Shown here: positions 8,817 through 15,316 of the stretch, piece by piece
Layout: every line of letters starts with the position of its first letter
How positions within the stretch are numbered: the stretch's first letter is position 1
Assembly (NCBI GenBank): GCA_937896665.1
Contig: CALBNS010000005.1
Coordinates: 1-17,279, forward strand
Source of the DNA: an uncultured Clostridia bacterium
GTDB lineage: Bacteria > Bacillota > Clostridia > Lachnospirales > Lachnospiraceae
Length of the DNA: 17,279 nucleotides
Reading direction: 5' to 3'
Position numbers and translations under genes: made by a program
Notes under the pieces: generated by a model
Seen by the model: only the letters and a program-made list of their open reading frames with translations
What the model was told of the DNA's origin: nothing
Databases searched by the model: none

Positions 8817-8845
8817 TTGCATATTTTTAATAGTAACAATATAAT
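8817..8845 (+). promoter_or_regulatory. Sigma-A type promoter of the transketolase operon
   Basis: TTGCAT (8817-8822) and a perfect TATAAT (8840-8845) are 17 bp apart. The transketolase start is 41 bp beyond the -10 element, and the promoter separates this operon from recR. Confidence 0.75.
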
Positions 8846-8886
8846 CTAGGTGTATGTATGCACAAAAAGAAATGGGAGGCAATTTC

Positions 8887-9723
8887 ATGAATAAATTAGA
8901 ATTAATGAAAATGGCTAATGAGATACGCAAAGGTGCAATGATTGGTGTTTATAATGCGAAGTCAGGACATCCGGGCGGTTCTTTATCGTCAGCAGAGATA
9001 TATGCTTATTTGTTTTTTGAAGTGATGAACATTGATCCGAATGAACCGAAAAAGGCGGACAGAGATCGTTTTGTATTATCGAAAGGTCATGCGGCTCCGG
9101 GTTACTATGCAGCATTGGCGAATAAAGGATTTTTCCCTGTGGAAGATATGGCAACACTCCGTAAGGTTGGATCTTATCTGCAGGGACATCCGGATATGAA
9201 GTCTATTCCGGGTGTAGATATGTCAACAGGTTCCTTGGGACAAGGAATTTCGGCAGCAGTCGGAATGGCTATTTCGGCAAAGATTTCGAATCAGGACTAT
9301 CGTGTCTATACATTGTTAGGCGATGGGGAGATTCAGGAAGGGCAGGTATGGGAAGCAGCAATGCTCGCAGGTTACAGAAAGCTGGACAACCTGGTTGTAA
9401 TTGTAGATAACAATGGACTTCAGATTGATGGAGCTATTGAGGATGTATGTTCACCATATCCGATTGATAAAAAGTTTGAAGCATTTAATTTCCATGTAAT
9501 CAACATTGATGGACATGATTTGGATGCAATTGATGCGGCATTTAAAGAAGCAAAGGCTACAAAAGGACAGCCGACAGCAATTATTGCAAAGACTGTAAAA
9601 GGAAAAGGCGTGTCATTTATGGAGAACTTAGCTTCATGGCATGGTGTTGCTCCGAATGCAGAGCAGTTTGCAGAAGCTATGAAAGAATTAGAGGAAACGG
9701 GGGAAGCATTATGTCAGATGTAA
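8887..9723 (+). CDS. tktN: Transketolase, N-terminal (thiamine diphosphate binding) subunit
   Basis: Half of a split transketolase, which transfers two-carbon ketol units in the non-oxidative pentose phosphate pathway. The 278-residue protein holds the cofactor-binding half: H28 (SGHPGGSLS), H68 (KGHAAPGYY), the GDG motif at 145-147 (GDGEIQEGQVWEA) ending in NN at 175-176 for metal and diphosphate binding, and H252 (WHG). The ATG at 8887 follows GGGAGG by seven bases; an in-frame ATG at 8854 would add 11 unconserved residues and sits beside the promoter. The gene overlaps the next by 13 bp, so the two subunits are made together and form a heterotetramer. Split transketolases are common in Clostridia. 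The same architecture occurs in some apulose or sugar-specific enzymes, but a general transketolase is the likeliest role. Confidence 0.93.
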   Translation: MNKLELMKMANEIRKGAMIGVYNAKSGHPGGSLSSAEIYAYLFFEVMNIDPNEPKKADRDRFVLSKGHAAPGYYAALANKGFFPVEDMATLRKVGSYLQGHPDMKSIPGVDMSTGSLGQGISAAVGMAISAKISNQDYRVYTLLGDGEIQEGQVWEAAMLAGYRKLDNLVVIVDNNGLQIDGAIEDVCSPYPIDKKFEAFNFHVINIDGHDLDAIDAAFKEAKATKGQPTAIIAKTVKGKGVSFMENLASWHGVAPNAEQFAEAMKELEETGEALCQM

Positions 9724-10655
9724 AGAAAATTGCTACACGTGAAGGATACGGTGATGCGTTAGTAGAATTGGGAAAACAATATGATAATGTAGTTGTATTA
9801 GATGCAGACCTTGCGGGCTCTACAAAGACAGCAAAGTTTGGAAAAGTATTTCCGGAACGTCATATCAACTGTGGTATTGCAGAAGGTAATATGATGTCAG
9901 TTGCAGCAGGTCTTGCAGCAACTGGAAAAGTTGTATTTGCAAGTTCATTTGCAATGTTTGCTTCTGGACGTGCGTTTGAACAGATTCGTAACTCCATTGC
10001 ATATCCTGGATTGAATGTAAAGATTGGTGCCTCTCACGCAGGTATCTCTGTTGGCGAAGATGGTGCAACTCATCAATGTAACGAAGATATTGCAATTATG
10101 AGAGCGCTTCCGGGAATGGTAATTATTAACCCTTCGGATGATGTAGAAGCAAAGGCGGCAGTAAAAGCAGCATATGAACATGAAGGACCAGTATATCTTC
10201 GTTTTGGAAGACTAGCTGTACCTGTAATTAATGGTCATGACGGATATGAATTCCAGATTGGAAAGGGTGTTGTGCTGCGTGAAGGGAAAGACGTTACTTT
10301 GATTGCAACAGGACTTGAAGTTGCGGAGACGATTATTGCGGCTGAGAAATTGGCGGCAGATGGAATTGATGCAAAGGTAATTAACATGCACACAATCAAA
10401 CCGTTAGACGAAGACCTGGTAGTAGCAGCGGCGAAAGAGACCGGAAAAGTGGTTACAATTGAAGAGCATTCTGTAATCGGCGGACTTGGAAGTGCAGTAT
10501 GCGATACATTATCAGCAAAGGCACCGACAAAAGTACTAAAGATTGGTGTGAATGATGTATTTGGCGAATCAGGCCCTGCATTGGAACTGATTAAGAAATA
10601 TGGATTAGATGCAGACAGCATTTATGAAAAAGTAAAAGCATTCGTGCAGGAATAG
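9711..10655 (+). CDS. tktC: Transketolase, C-terminal (pyrimidine-binding) subunit
   Basis: Second half of the split transketolase, 314 residues, containing the pyrimidine-binding domain and the C-terminal transketolase domain. The catalytic glutamate that activates thiamine diphosphate is E58 in GIAEGNMMSVAAGLA. Active-site H109 and H121 (GASHAG, GATHQ) are present, and the C-terminal domain runs from about 190 (DVTLIATGLEV) to the end. The ATG at 9711 lies inside the stop region of the upstream subunit gene and gives the conserved start MSDVKKIATREGYG; an open frame continues upstream without homology. AAACGGGGGAAG upstream is the likely ribosome site. Transcription ends at the strong terminator just downstream. 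Intact, with no unusual residues seen. Confidence 0.94.
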   Translation: MSDVKKIATREGYGDALVELGKQYDNVVVLDADLAGSTKTAKFGKVFPERHINCGIAEGNMMSVAAGLAATGKVVFASSFAMFASGRAFEQIRNSIAYPGLNVKIGASHAGISVGEDGATHQCNEDIAIMRALPGMVIINPSDDVEAKAAVKAAYEHEGPVYLRFGRLAVPVINGHDGYEFQIGKGVVLREGKDVTLIATGLEVAETIIAAEKLAADGIDAKVINMHTIKPLDEDLVVAAAKETGKVVTIEEHSVIGGLGSAVCDTLSAKAPTKVLKIGVNDVFGESGPALELIKKYGLDADSIYEKVKAFVQE

Positions 10656-10665
10656 TAGATTGATG

Positions 10666-10694
10666 AAAGAGCATGCGAGAGCATGCTCTTTTTT
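10666..10694 (+). terminator. Rho-independent terminator of the transketolase operon
   Basis: An 11-bp perfect stem (AAAGAGCATGC) with a GAGA tetraloop runs directly into a T tract, ten bases after the stop codon. Confidence 0.92.
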
Positions 10695-10750
10695 GTCGAT
10701 TTTTTTTTAGACACGGCTGACAGTATATGGCAAATTCGGCTTATCCACTG

Positions 10751-10759
10751 TGCTATGAT
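10751..10759 (+). promoter_or_regulatory. Extended -10 promoter for the LysM gene (predicted)
   Basis: TGCTATGAT fits the TGnTATAAT extended -10 pattern, 31 bp before the start codon at 10791. I see no good -35 box, which extended -10 promoters tolerate. Confidence 0.45.
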
Positions 10760-10790
10760 TGGAAAAAATATGCAGATGAGGTGAGTAGAA

Positions 10791-12005
10791 ATGAAAAGAC
10801 AACTTCCAAAAAATATTCGACAAATAGGAAATGTAAGCGATAGCTCGAAAATTTACGTAGAAGATTATGTGGACACATTTTTCAATCAACTGTGTGATAA
10901 AGCCGAACAGATGCCGATAGGGGCATTTCTGGTTGGAGAAATAGTACGAGAGGAAGAAGAGGAATATATATACATATACGGTGCAATTAGAATGCAAGAA
11001 GTAACGATGAAAGGGAAAGATATACATATAGAAGATGGTGTGTGGAAAAATGCCTGCCAGATATGCAAAGAGTACTTCGGTAATGCAGAGATTTTGGGGT
11101 GGTTTCTGACAATTCCGGGACAGGCACTAGGGGTAAATCATAATCTGATGAAACTGCATCAGCGTCTGTTTTCGAGAGAACTGAGCATTTTCGTTATGAA
11201 GGACGCGGTGGAAAAAGAAGAACAATTTTACATATATAAATACCACGAGCTTATGGAATGTCCTGGACACTATGTTTACTATGAGAAAAATGAGGAAATG
11301 CAGAACTACATGATAGCAAGCCGGAAAAAGCTCGGGGTAACTCCCAGTGAGATTGTTGAAGATCGAATTACAAAGGATTTTCGTAATGTTGTAAGGGAGA
11401 AGATGAAAAAAAATACGCAGAAGGCGTCGCCTCGATTTGTATATGCGGCAAGTGCAGTTCTCGTCGTTCTTGTTCTTGGCATTGGAATTACCATGGTAAA
11501 TAATTATGATCGAATGTCCGATGTACGTGAAACCCTGGGAAGTATGGTGCAAAATTTACGTCCGGGCAACAGAGCGGATGAGGACCAGGAAAAGAAGGAC
11601 AAGCCAGAAATTGATAACGCACAGCAGGATAATAATACACAGCAGGCAGATAATACGCAACAGACGGATGATACGCAGCAGAAAGATAATGCACAACAGA
11701 CAGATGGCACACAGCAGTCGGGTAGTGCACAGCAGAACGATGAAGCACAGAAGCCGGACGGCGATTTGCATAATTCAGGAAATGCAGGAAATGACGGGGA
11801 TACCACCGAAGGGACGGAGAATAGTAAGCCTGTTTCAGGACCGATTGTCAATGAAAATGAGTATATTGTTGAAAAAGGAGATACACTTGCAACAATCAGT
11901 AGGAAAATCTATGGTGATATGGGACATATAGAGGAAATATGTAAGGCAAATGGTTTGGAAGACGGCAATCTTATCTTTATTGGACAAAAATTGCTGTTGC
12001 CTTAG
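10791..12005 (+). CDS. Membrane-anchored LysM protein with MPN/JAB-like N-terminal domain
   Basis: A 404-residue bitopic protein with an unknown role at the cell envelope. Residues 20-155 resemble the MPN (JAB1/Mov34) fold: IYVEDYVDTFF, then MPIGAFLVGEI (41-51), then ILGWFLTIPG (101-110), where active JAMM proteases have GW[YF]HSHPG, then a LFSRELSIFVMKD strand. The catalytic Glu, both His and the Asp are all replaced, so it would be inactive. A basic stretch precedes the single membrane helix (216-235). Outside follow a Gln-rich hexad repeat (275-322) and a C-terminal LysM domain (357-403, YIVEKGDTLATI to IGQKLLLP) that should bind peptidoglycan. The N-terminal part is therefore cytoplasmic. 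GAGGTGAG precedes the ATG. LysM and helix are firm; the MPN assignment is my pattern match. Confidence 0.85.
   Translation: MKRQLPKNIRQIGNVSDSSKIYVEDYVDTFFNQLCDKAEQMPIGAFLVGEIVREEEEEYIYIYGAIRMQEVTMKGKDIHIEDGVWKNACQICKEYFGNAEILGWFLTIPGQALGVNHNLMKLHQRLFSRELSIFVMKDAVEKEEQFYIYKYHELMECPGHYVYYEKNEEMQNYMIASRKKLGVTPSEIVEDRITKDFRNVVREKMKKNTQKASPRFVYAASAVLVVLVLGIGITMVNNYDRMSDVRETLGSMVQNLRPGNRADEDQEKKDKPEIDNAQQDNNTQQADNTQQTDDTQQKDNAQQTDGTQQSGSAQQNDEAQKPDGDLHNSGNAGNDGDTTEGTENSKPVSGPIVNENEYIVEKGDTLATISRKIYGDMGHIEEICKANGLEDGNLIFIGQKLLLP
11613..11756 (+). repeat. Eight 18-bp coding repeats (D-N-[AT]-Q-Q-x hexads)
   Basis: Eight consecutive six-residue units such as DNAQQD, NNTQQA, DNTQQT and DDTQQK form a flexible, hydrophilic spacer between the membrane helix and LysM. 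The DNA units (e.g. GATAATACGCAACAGACG) have diverged at the third base, so the array is probably old, but replication slippage could still change its length without shifting the frame. Confidence 0.85.
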
Positions 12006-12014
12006 GAAAAAGTG

Positions 12015-12042
12015 TGTTATACTCTTCGTATAAAGAGTATAA
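12015..12042 (+). promoter_or_regulatory. Extended -10 promoter overlapped by an inverted repeat, upstream of the DUF5711 gene
   Basis: TGTTATACT (12015-12023) fits an extended -10 element. It overlaps the left arm of a perfect 10-bp inverted repeat, TTATACTCTT (12017-12026) and AAGAGTATAA (12033-12042), with a six-base spacer. No T tract follows, so this is not an ordinary terminator; it could be an operator or a 5' mRNA stem just before the ribosome site AAGGG. Confidence 0.4.
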
Positions 12043-12060
12043 AGAGGTAAGGGAAACAGT

Positions 12061-13257
12061 ATGGAGATAATACGAATGAATCGGGGCATTCGGGAGGTCC
12101 CTAAAGAGGTCTCGCCAGAGGATATTGATAGTAAGATAAAAAATTACAGGTTTAAACGCCGGAAAACGATCATTTTAGTTGTGGCATTTATTGCATTAAT
12201 GGCACTTGGAGTATGTCTGGCGATATATTACCAAAGTTACCGGGCAGCCAATGTACTTAAAGTATATGAAACGGCAGATTTGAGCGACAGCATCTGCGTG
12301 CAGTATGGAAAAGGAATCGTGAGTTGCAGTGGCGACGGTGTCATTTACCTGGATCAGAAAGGACAGGAGATTTGGAATCAGCCGTGCCAGATTAAGAAGC
12401 CTGTCGTAGAGATATGCCAGAAGACAGTTATTGTGGGTGATAAAGGTGGAAGTGATATTCTGGTCTTTCAGGAAGACGGGTTAAAGGGAGAGATTCAAAC
12501 GAGCCGTCCAATTGAGAAGCTGTCTGTTTCGGCGCAGGGAATCGTGGCAGCAGTTCTGAACGATGAGACAGCACCCCTTGTAATCTGTTATGATGCTATG
12601 GGGAATGTTCTTGTGGAACATCAGACATCGCTGATGAATACAGGTTATCCTATAGATATCAGTCTTTCGGACAATGGGAATGTGCTTTTAGTATCATATC
12701 TGATGGTGGAAGGTAATTCGGTGAAGACGAAAGTTGTATACTACTATTTTGGTGAATTTGATGAGAAAAAGACTGATTATGCGGTTCATCAATCAGAATT
12801 TTCTGATGCGATAGTGCCAACGGTCGCATTTCTGAACAAAGACAGGTCTGTTCTGGTTAGTGACCAGGGATTGTATTTCAATGAAGGCGTTGAAAAGCAG
12901 GAGACGCTTGCGAGTATAACGCTGAAAGACAAGATAGAGGCTGTTGCGTATGGAAAGGATAGAATTGCAATGATACAGGAACTAGAGCAGGAAGGATATT
13001 TGCTTACTGTCTATGATGCAAAAGGTAAAACGGTCATGACGCAGGAGATAGCCAATAAATACAACAATCTTAAAATCGTGGACAAGCACATAATTATGTA
13101 TGAAGATAATAAGTGTGCAATCTATACGGAAGCAGGTGTCTGCAAATATGAGGGAGAGGTTTCGATGAACATCAAAGAGATCTTTCCGATTGCAGGGCTA
13201 AATAAATACATGGTGATAAGCGCAAGTGGATTACATGAGATTCAACTTGTGAAATAG
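12061..13257 (+). CDS. DUF5711-like membrane-anchored protein
   Basis: A 398-residue protein of unknown function. Residues 1-35 are cytoplasmic and basic near the membrane (FKRRK), 36-57 form a single transmembrane helix, and the remainder is extracytoplasmic. The outside part consists of regular beta-rich repeats (GDGVIYLDQKGQEIW, DAMGNVLVEH, DAKGKTVMTQ) of the kind found in WD40- or PQQ-like beta-propellers. This matches my memory of the DUF5711 family, which occurs in Clostridia. The ATG at 12061 follows AAGGG by seven bases. It lies between the LysM gene (55 bp upstream, with a possible own promoter) and a CvpA-like gene 11 bp downstream, so it is probably cotranscribed with the latter. 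Role in cell-envelope sensing or assembly is inference only. Confidence 0.8.
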   Translation: MEIIRMNRGIREVPKEVSPEDIDSKIKNYRFKRRKTIILVVAFIALMALGVCLAIYYQSYRAANVLKVYETADLSDSICVQYGKGIVSCSGDGVIYLDQKGQEIWNQPCQIKKPVVEICQKTVIVGDKGGSDILVFQEDGLKGEIQTSRPIEKLSVSAQGIVAAVLNDETAPLVICYDAMGNVLVEHQTSLMNTGYPIDISLSDNGNVLLVSYLMVEGNSVKTKVVYYYFGEFDEKKTDYAVHQSEFSDAIVPTVAFLNKDRSVLVSDQGLYFNEGVEKQETLASITLKDKIEAVAYGKDRIAMIQELEQEGYLLTVYDAKGKTVMTQEIANKYNNLKIVDKHIIMYEDNKCAIYTEAGVCKYEGEVSMNIKEIFPIAGLNKYMVISASGLHEIQLVK

Positions 13258-13268
13258 GAGATTTGCAT

Positions 13269-13973
13269 ATGAATATATTATTGATAATAACTGGATTCAT
13301 TTTTCTTGCATGTGTGATTGCAGGGTATGTAAGAGGGTTCGTGAGGATTGTAGCCTCGCTTGCAGCAACATTGGTGATTATGATAGTCGTTATGTTTGTG
13401 TCGCCATATGTGAGTAAAGTGATTTTGAAGACGATTCCGTTGGAGAGCACTATGCAGAAGAAGTGCATAGAACTTTTGATGGGGGAAGGTGCTGAACAGA
13501 CGGCACTTGAGATAGAACTGCCGAGAGAACAGCAGATTAGCCTGATTGAGGATGCAAAGGTGCCGGAAATCTTCAAAGATTTATTGTTAGAGAATAATAA
13601 CAGTGAGATTTATGAAAGCTTAGGCGTGACACATTTCTTTGAATATGTGGGAAGCTATATTGCAAAACTGATCGCAGATATGCTTGCGTTCCTTGTGACG
13701 TTTATCCTTGTGACAATTATTGTGCGTACGATATTATATGTGCTTGGAATTATTAGTGATCTTCCGTTAATCGGAGGCCTGAATAGAATTGCCGGTGCCG
13801 GTCTGGGGCTTGGCATAGGACTGATTATCGTGTGGGTGATGTTCGTTGTGGTCACACTGCTTTACGGTACGGAAATTGGTGCAAGGTGTCTGAAAGACAT
13901 TGCAGACAGCCCGATTTTGACATTTTTATATGATAAGAATATATTGATGAATTTTATCACGAAGTTCAGATAA
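13269..13973 (+). CDS. CvpA family integral membrane protein
   Basis: The 234-residue product has membrane segments at about 2-20, 28-46, 138-160 and 176-199. Before the last comes the typical CvpA motif LPLIGGLNRIAGAGLG (165-180). Between the second and third helices lies a charged insertion of about 80 residues (60-125), longer than in E. coli CvpA. CvpA proteins have been linked to colicin V production, envelope stress and bile-salt resistance; the molecular function is unknown. The ATG at 13269 has GGAG eight bases upstream; a TTG two codons earlier is less likely. It is 11 bp behind the DUF5711-like gene and ends at a strong terminator, so it closes the envelope cluster. Confidence 0.85.
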   Translation: MNILLIITGFIFLACVIAGYVRGFVRIVASLAATLVIMIVVMFVSPYVSKVILKTIPLESTMQKKCIELLMGEGAEQTALEIELPREQQISLIEDAKVPEIFKDLLLENNNSEIYESLGVTHFFEYVGSYIAKLIADMLAFLVTFILVTIIVRTILYVLGIISDLPLIGGLNRIAGAGLGLGIGLIIVWVMFVVVTLLYGTEIGARCLKDIADSPILTFLYDKNILMNFITKFR

Positions 13974-13999
13974 GCTGAAAAGTGAATGGTTGAATTGAG

Positions 14000-14041
14000 A
14001 ACCACGGTGTATGAAAAATGATTTTCTATACCGTGGTTTTT
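14000..14041 (+). terminator. Rho-independent terminator after the CvpA gene
   Basis: AACCACGGTGTATGAAAA pairs with TTTTCTATACCGTGGTT with one wobble and one bulged base, leaving a four-base loop, followed by a T run. It marks the end of the conserved cluster; accessory DNA starts behind it. Confidence 0.9.
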
Positions 14042-14047
14042 CTATAG

Positions 14048-14087
14048 ATGCAGCAAATATTTGCTAATGTGCAAAGGATATTTGCTT
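14048..14087. repeat. 40-bp direct repeat, copy 1 (candidate XRE operator)
   Basis: It is identical at 37 of 40 positions to bases 14855-14894, in the same orientation. It contains the perfect palindrome AGCAAATATTTGCT (14052-14065) and a second, wider inverted pair GCAAA-N5-TTTGC (14071-14085). Copy 2 sits at the XRE gene promoter, so these are probably binding sites of that regulator. No gene starts clearly beside copy 1. Confidence 0.75.
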
Positions 14088-14254
14088 TACCAATACTATG
14101 ATTTGTAGTGAAAAAATAGATACCCGGTACAATAAAAGATGTTTCCCTTACAAGAAATAGTAATACGGAAGCAACTTATAGATTTATTTACCATAAGATA
14201 TTTAAATTTAATACCGGGGTTAACGCAAAAATTCAGGAAAACAAATTAATAGTA
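14088..14254. other. AT-rich stretch without a recognised gene
   Basis: No credible reading frame with a ribosome site is seen on either strand. TACTATGAT near 14095 is a possible but unsupported -10 element downstream of repeat copy 1. The stretch may be the remains of a gene once controlled by that repeat. Confidence 0.4.
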
Positions 14255-14288
14255 TCAAAAGTATAGTTTGTTACTTATTATACTATAC
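14255..14288 (-). terminator. AT-rich hairpin at the end of the XRE/membrane-domain transcript
   Basis: On the minus strand GTATAGT (14288-14282) pairs with ACTATAC (14267-14261), followed by TTTTG. It overlaps the stop codon of the membrane-domain frame. The stem is short and AT-rich, so confidence is limited. Confidence 0.4.
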
Positions 14289-14519
14289 AGCTTCAATAGT
14301 GGAATAACCCCAATCAAAGATGTACCCAAGAATTACATATACGTCATATAAACCCAATAATAGGCGGAAAAAACAAAGTACAGAGACAGCTATATATTTT
14401 CTATGTTTGTAATGCATCCAAAACATTATAACAACAGGGATGATTACGTTTAAAAATCCAATCTGAGTAGATGCTGCAAGAATAACAACGAGGCAAAGTT
14501 GTTCGATTAATGCGTTGTT
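14283..14519 (-). pseudogene. Membrane domain fragment, probably the severed C-terminus of the XRE regulator
   Basis: A 78-residue frame without a start codon begins in the A run near the end of the XRE gene. It encodes strongly hydrophobic segments (LCLVVILAASTQIGFLNVII, then VVIMFWMHYKHRKYIAVSVL, then LLLGLYDVYVILGYIF), giving about three or four membrane helices with a basic MHYKHRKY loop, and ends EAV at a TAG at 14285-14283. Adding one A to the run at 14518-14523, or a -1 slip there, joins it to the XRE protein without loss. A protein with an N-terminal HTH and C-terminal membrane helices of about 170 residues would result, an architecture known in Firmicutes. It could also be a separate gene using an unusual start, but no ribosome site is seen. 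Confidence 0.6.
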
Positions 14520-14791
14520 TTTTCTTCGGAAGAGGATTCTGCAACTATAGACTCATGCGTAGCTACGGAGTTTTCTGTTGATTCGATCCCAACTAGTTCA
14601 TCTAAGGAGATTTGGTATAGCTTGCACAGTGTGATGAGTATTTCAACGGGTGGCTGCGTTTTTCCTGTTTCCCAATATGATACGGTCTGACGCGAAACAC
14701 CCAATTCTTCGGCAAGAACATTTTGTGAGTAGTTATTCTGGTTTCTTAATTCTTTTAATTTTTCTCCAAGATTTATTGGTCTGTCGTTCAT
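14507..14791 (-). CDS. XRE family helix-turn-helix regulator
   Basis: A 94-residue DNA-binding protein. The HTH_3 domain spans residues 8-66: LGEKLKELRNQNNYSQ, LAEELGVSRQTVSYWETGK with the recognition helix SRQTVSYWE, then PPVEILITLCKLYQISLDEL. A Ser/Glu-rich tail ends at KTTH. The ATG at 14791 has GGGGAG six bases upstream; an in-frame ATG at 14839 is less likely. The tail stops right after an A6 run, and a membrane-domain frame continues one base off, so the gene may be a truncated HTH-membrane protein. The promoter overlaps a palindromic repeat, suggesting autoregulation, and a divergent promoter on the other side drives a 33-residue peptide gene, a likely target. Its ligand is unknown. 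Confidence 0.88.
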   Translation of the reverse strand: MNDRPINLGEKLKELRNQNNYSQNVLAEELGVSRQTVSYWETGKTQPPVEILITLCKLYQISLDELVGIESTENSVATHESIVAESSSEEKTTH

Positions 14792-14844
14792 TAGTATCTC
14801 CCCTTCCTGGTTATATAGCATATAAAAGCTGTCTGACAAGGCAT

Positions 14845-14874
14845 ATTATAGCATATGCAACAAATATTTGCCAA
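14845..14874 (-). promoter_or_regulatory. Promoter of the XRE regulator
   Basis: On the minus strand TTGGCA (14874-14869) and TATAAT (14850-14845) are 18 bp apart, and TGC before the -10 makes it an extended -10. The spacer contains the palindrome CAAATATTTG, so a protein bound there would block the polymerase. Confidence 0.7.
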
Positions 14875-14894
14875 TATGCAAAGGATATTTGCTT
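14855..14894. repeat. 40-bp direct repeat, copy 2 (candidate operator between divergent promoters)
   Basis: It differs from copy 1 (14048-14087) at three positions, offset 807 bp. It holds the pairs CAAATATTTG (14861-14870) and GCAAA-N5-TTTGC (14878-14892). One edge overlaps the spacer and -35 of the XRE promoter, and the other touches the -35 of the plus-strand promoter, the expected layout for one regulator controlling both directions. Confidence 0.75.
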
Positions 14895-14921
14895 GTTGAT
14901 CTGGGTTATATTATATATAAT
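14893..14921 (+). promoter_or_regulatory. Promoter of the 33-residue peptide gene
   Basis: TTGTTG (14893-14898), 17-bp spacer, TATAAT (14916-14921). The -35 box abuts the operator-like repeat. The peptide start codon is 45 bp beyond the -10 element. Confidence 0.7.
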
Positions 14922-14966
14922 TCATGTAAAGAGAATGTATTCTATCTTTATGGGAGGTGTTTGATA

Positions 14967-15068
14967 ATGGGAATTCTGCTTGTGATGATTATTATGTGGA
15001 TTATTATGCGCCGAATACCTTACTACTTGTATTATGAGAAGGTGAAAATTAGTAAGCGATGTGCATAA
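14967..15068 (+). CDS. Small membrane peptide, 33 residues
   Basis: The frame starts at an ATG nine bases behind GGGAGGTG, one of the better ribosome sites in the window, and 45 bp downstream of a consensus-like promoter. The product has a hydrophobic N-terminal helix (MGILLVMIIMWIIM), then RRIPYYLYYEKVK and a basic C-terminus ISKRCA. This pattern fits a single-span membrane peptide with its positive end in the cytoplasm, as in many small regulatory or type I toxin-like peptides, but I recognise no family. It is divergent from the XRE regulator and shares its operator-like repeat, so it is probably repressed or activated by it. The combination of promoter, ribosome site and plausible membrane sequence supports a real gene; function is unknown. 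Confidence 0.6.
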   Translation: MGILLVMIIMWIIMRRIPYYLYYEKVKISKRCA

Positions 15069-15316
15069 GATTTGAGAAGTTGCTAAAATTTTGTGTGCTT
15101 TTTGGTTCTTGAGTATTAAGGATTTAAATGTTTTATTTATTAGATTGGATAGATTCTTCAGCAACAACTATTTATGGGGTTAGATGAGAATAATTCAAAT
15201 CAGTATACTGTTATGTGTCAAGCGGGTTATGGTCGGAAAGTGTCAACTCCGCGATTAGGAGATCTGCAAGGCATCAACGCTAAATATAATTAATAGTGAA
15301 AGTGAAGGTGAATAAA
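15069..15316 (+). other. Intergenic stretch upstream of the second lipoprotein
   Basis: No gene is recognised. TATAAT at 15285-15290 is a plausible -10 for the lipoprotein gene but lacks a good -35. A 38-codon frame from an ATG near 15172 has no ribosome site. GTGTCAA occurs twice about 25 bases apart (near 15215 and 15240), which may be a small direct repeat. Confidence 0.4.

Noticed and set aside
11488..11931. Long open frames on both strands over the Gln-rich repeats
   Set aside because: They are repetitive shadows (Cys/Leu/Val-rich or Arg/His/Met-rich) of the LysM gene repeat, without ribosome sites.
15172..15294. 38-codon frame upstream of the second lipoprotein
   Set aside because: No ribosome site, no promoter close by and no recognisable sequence.
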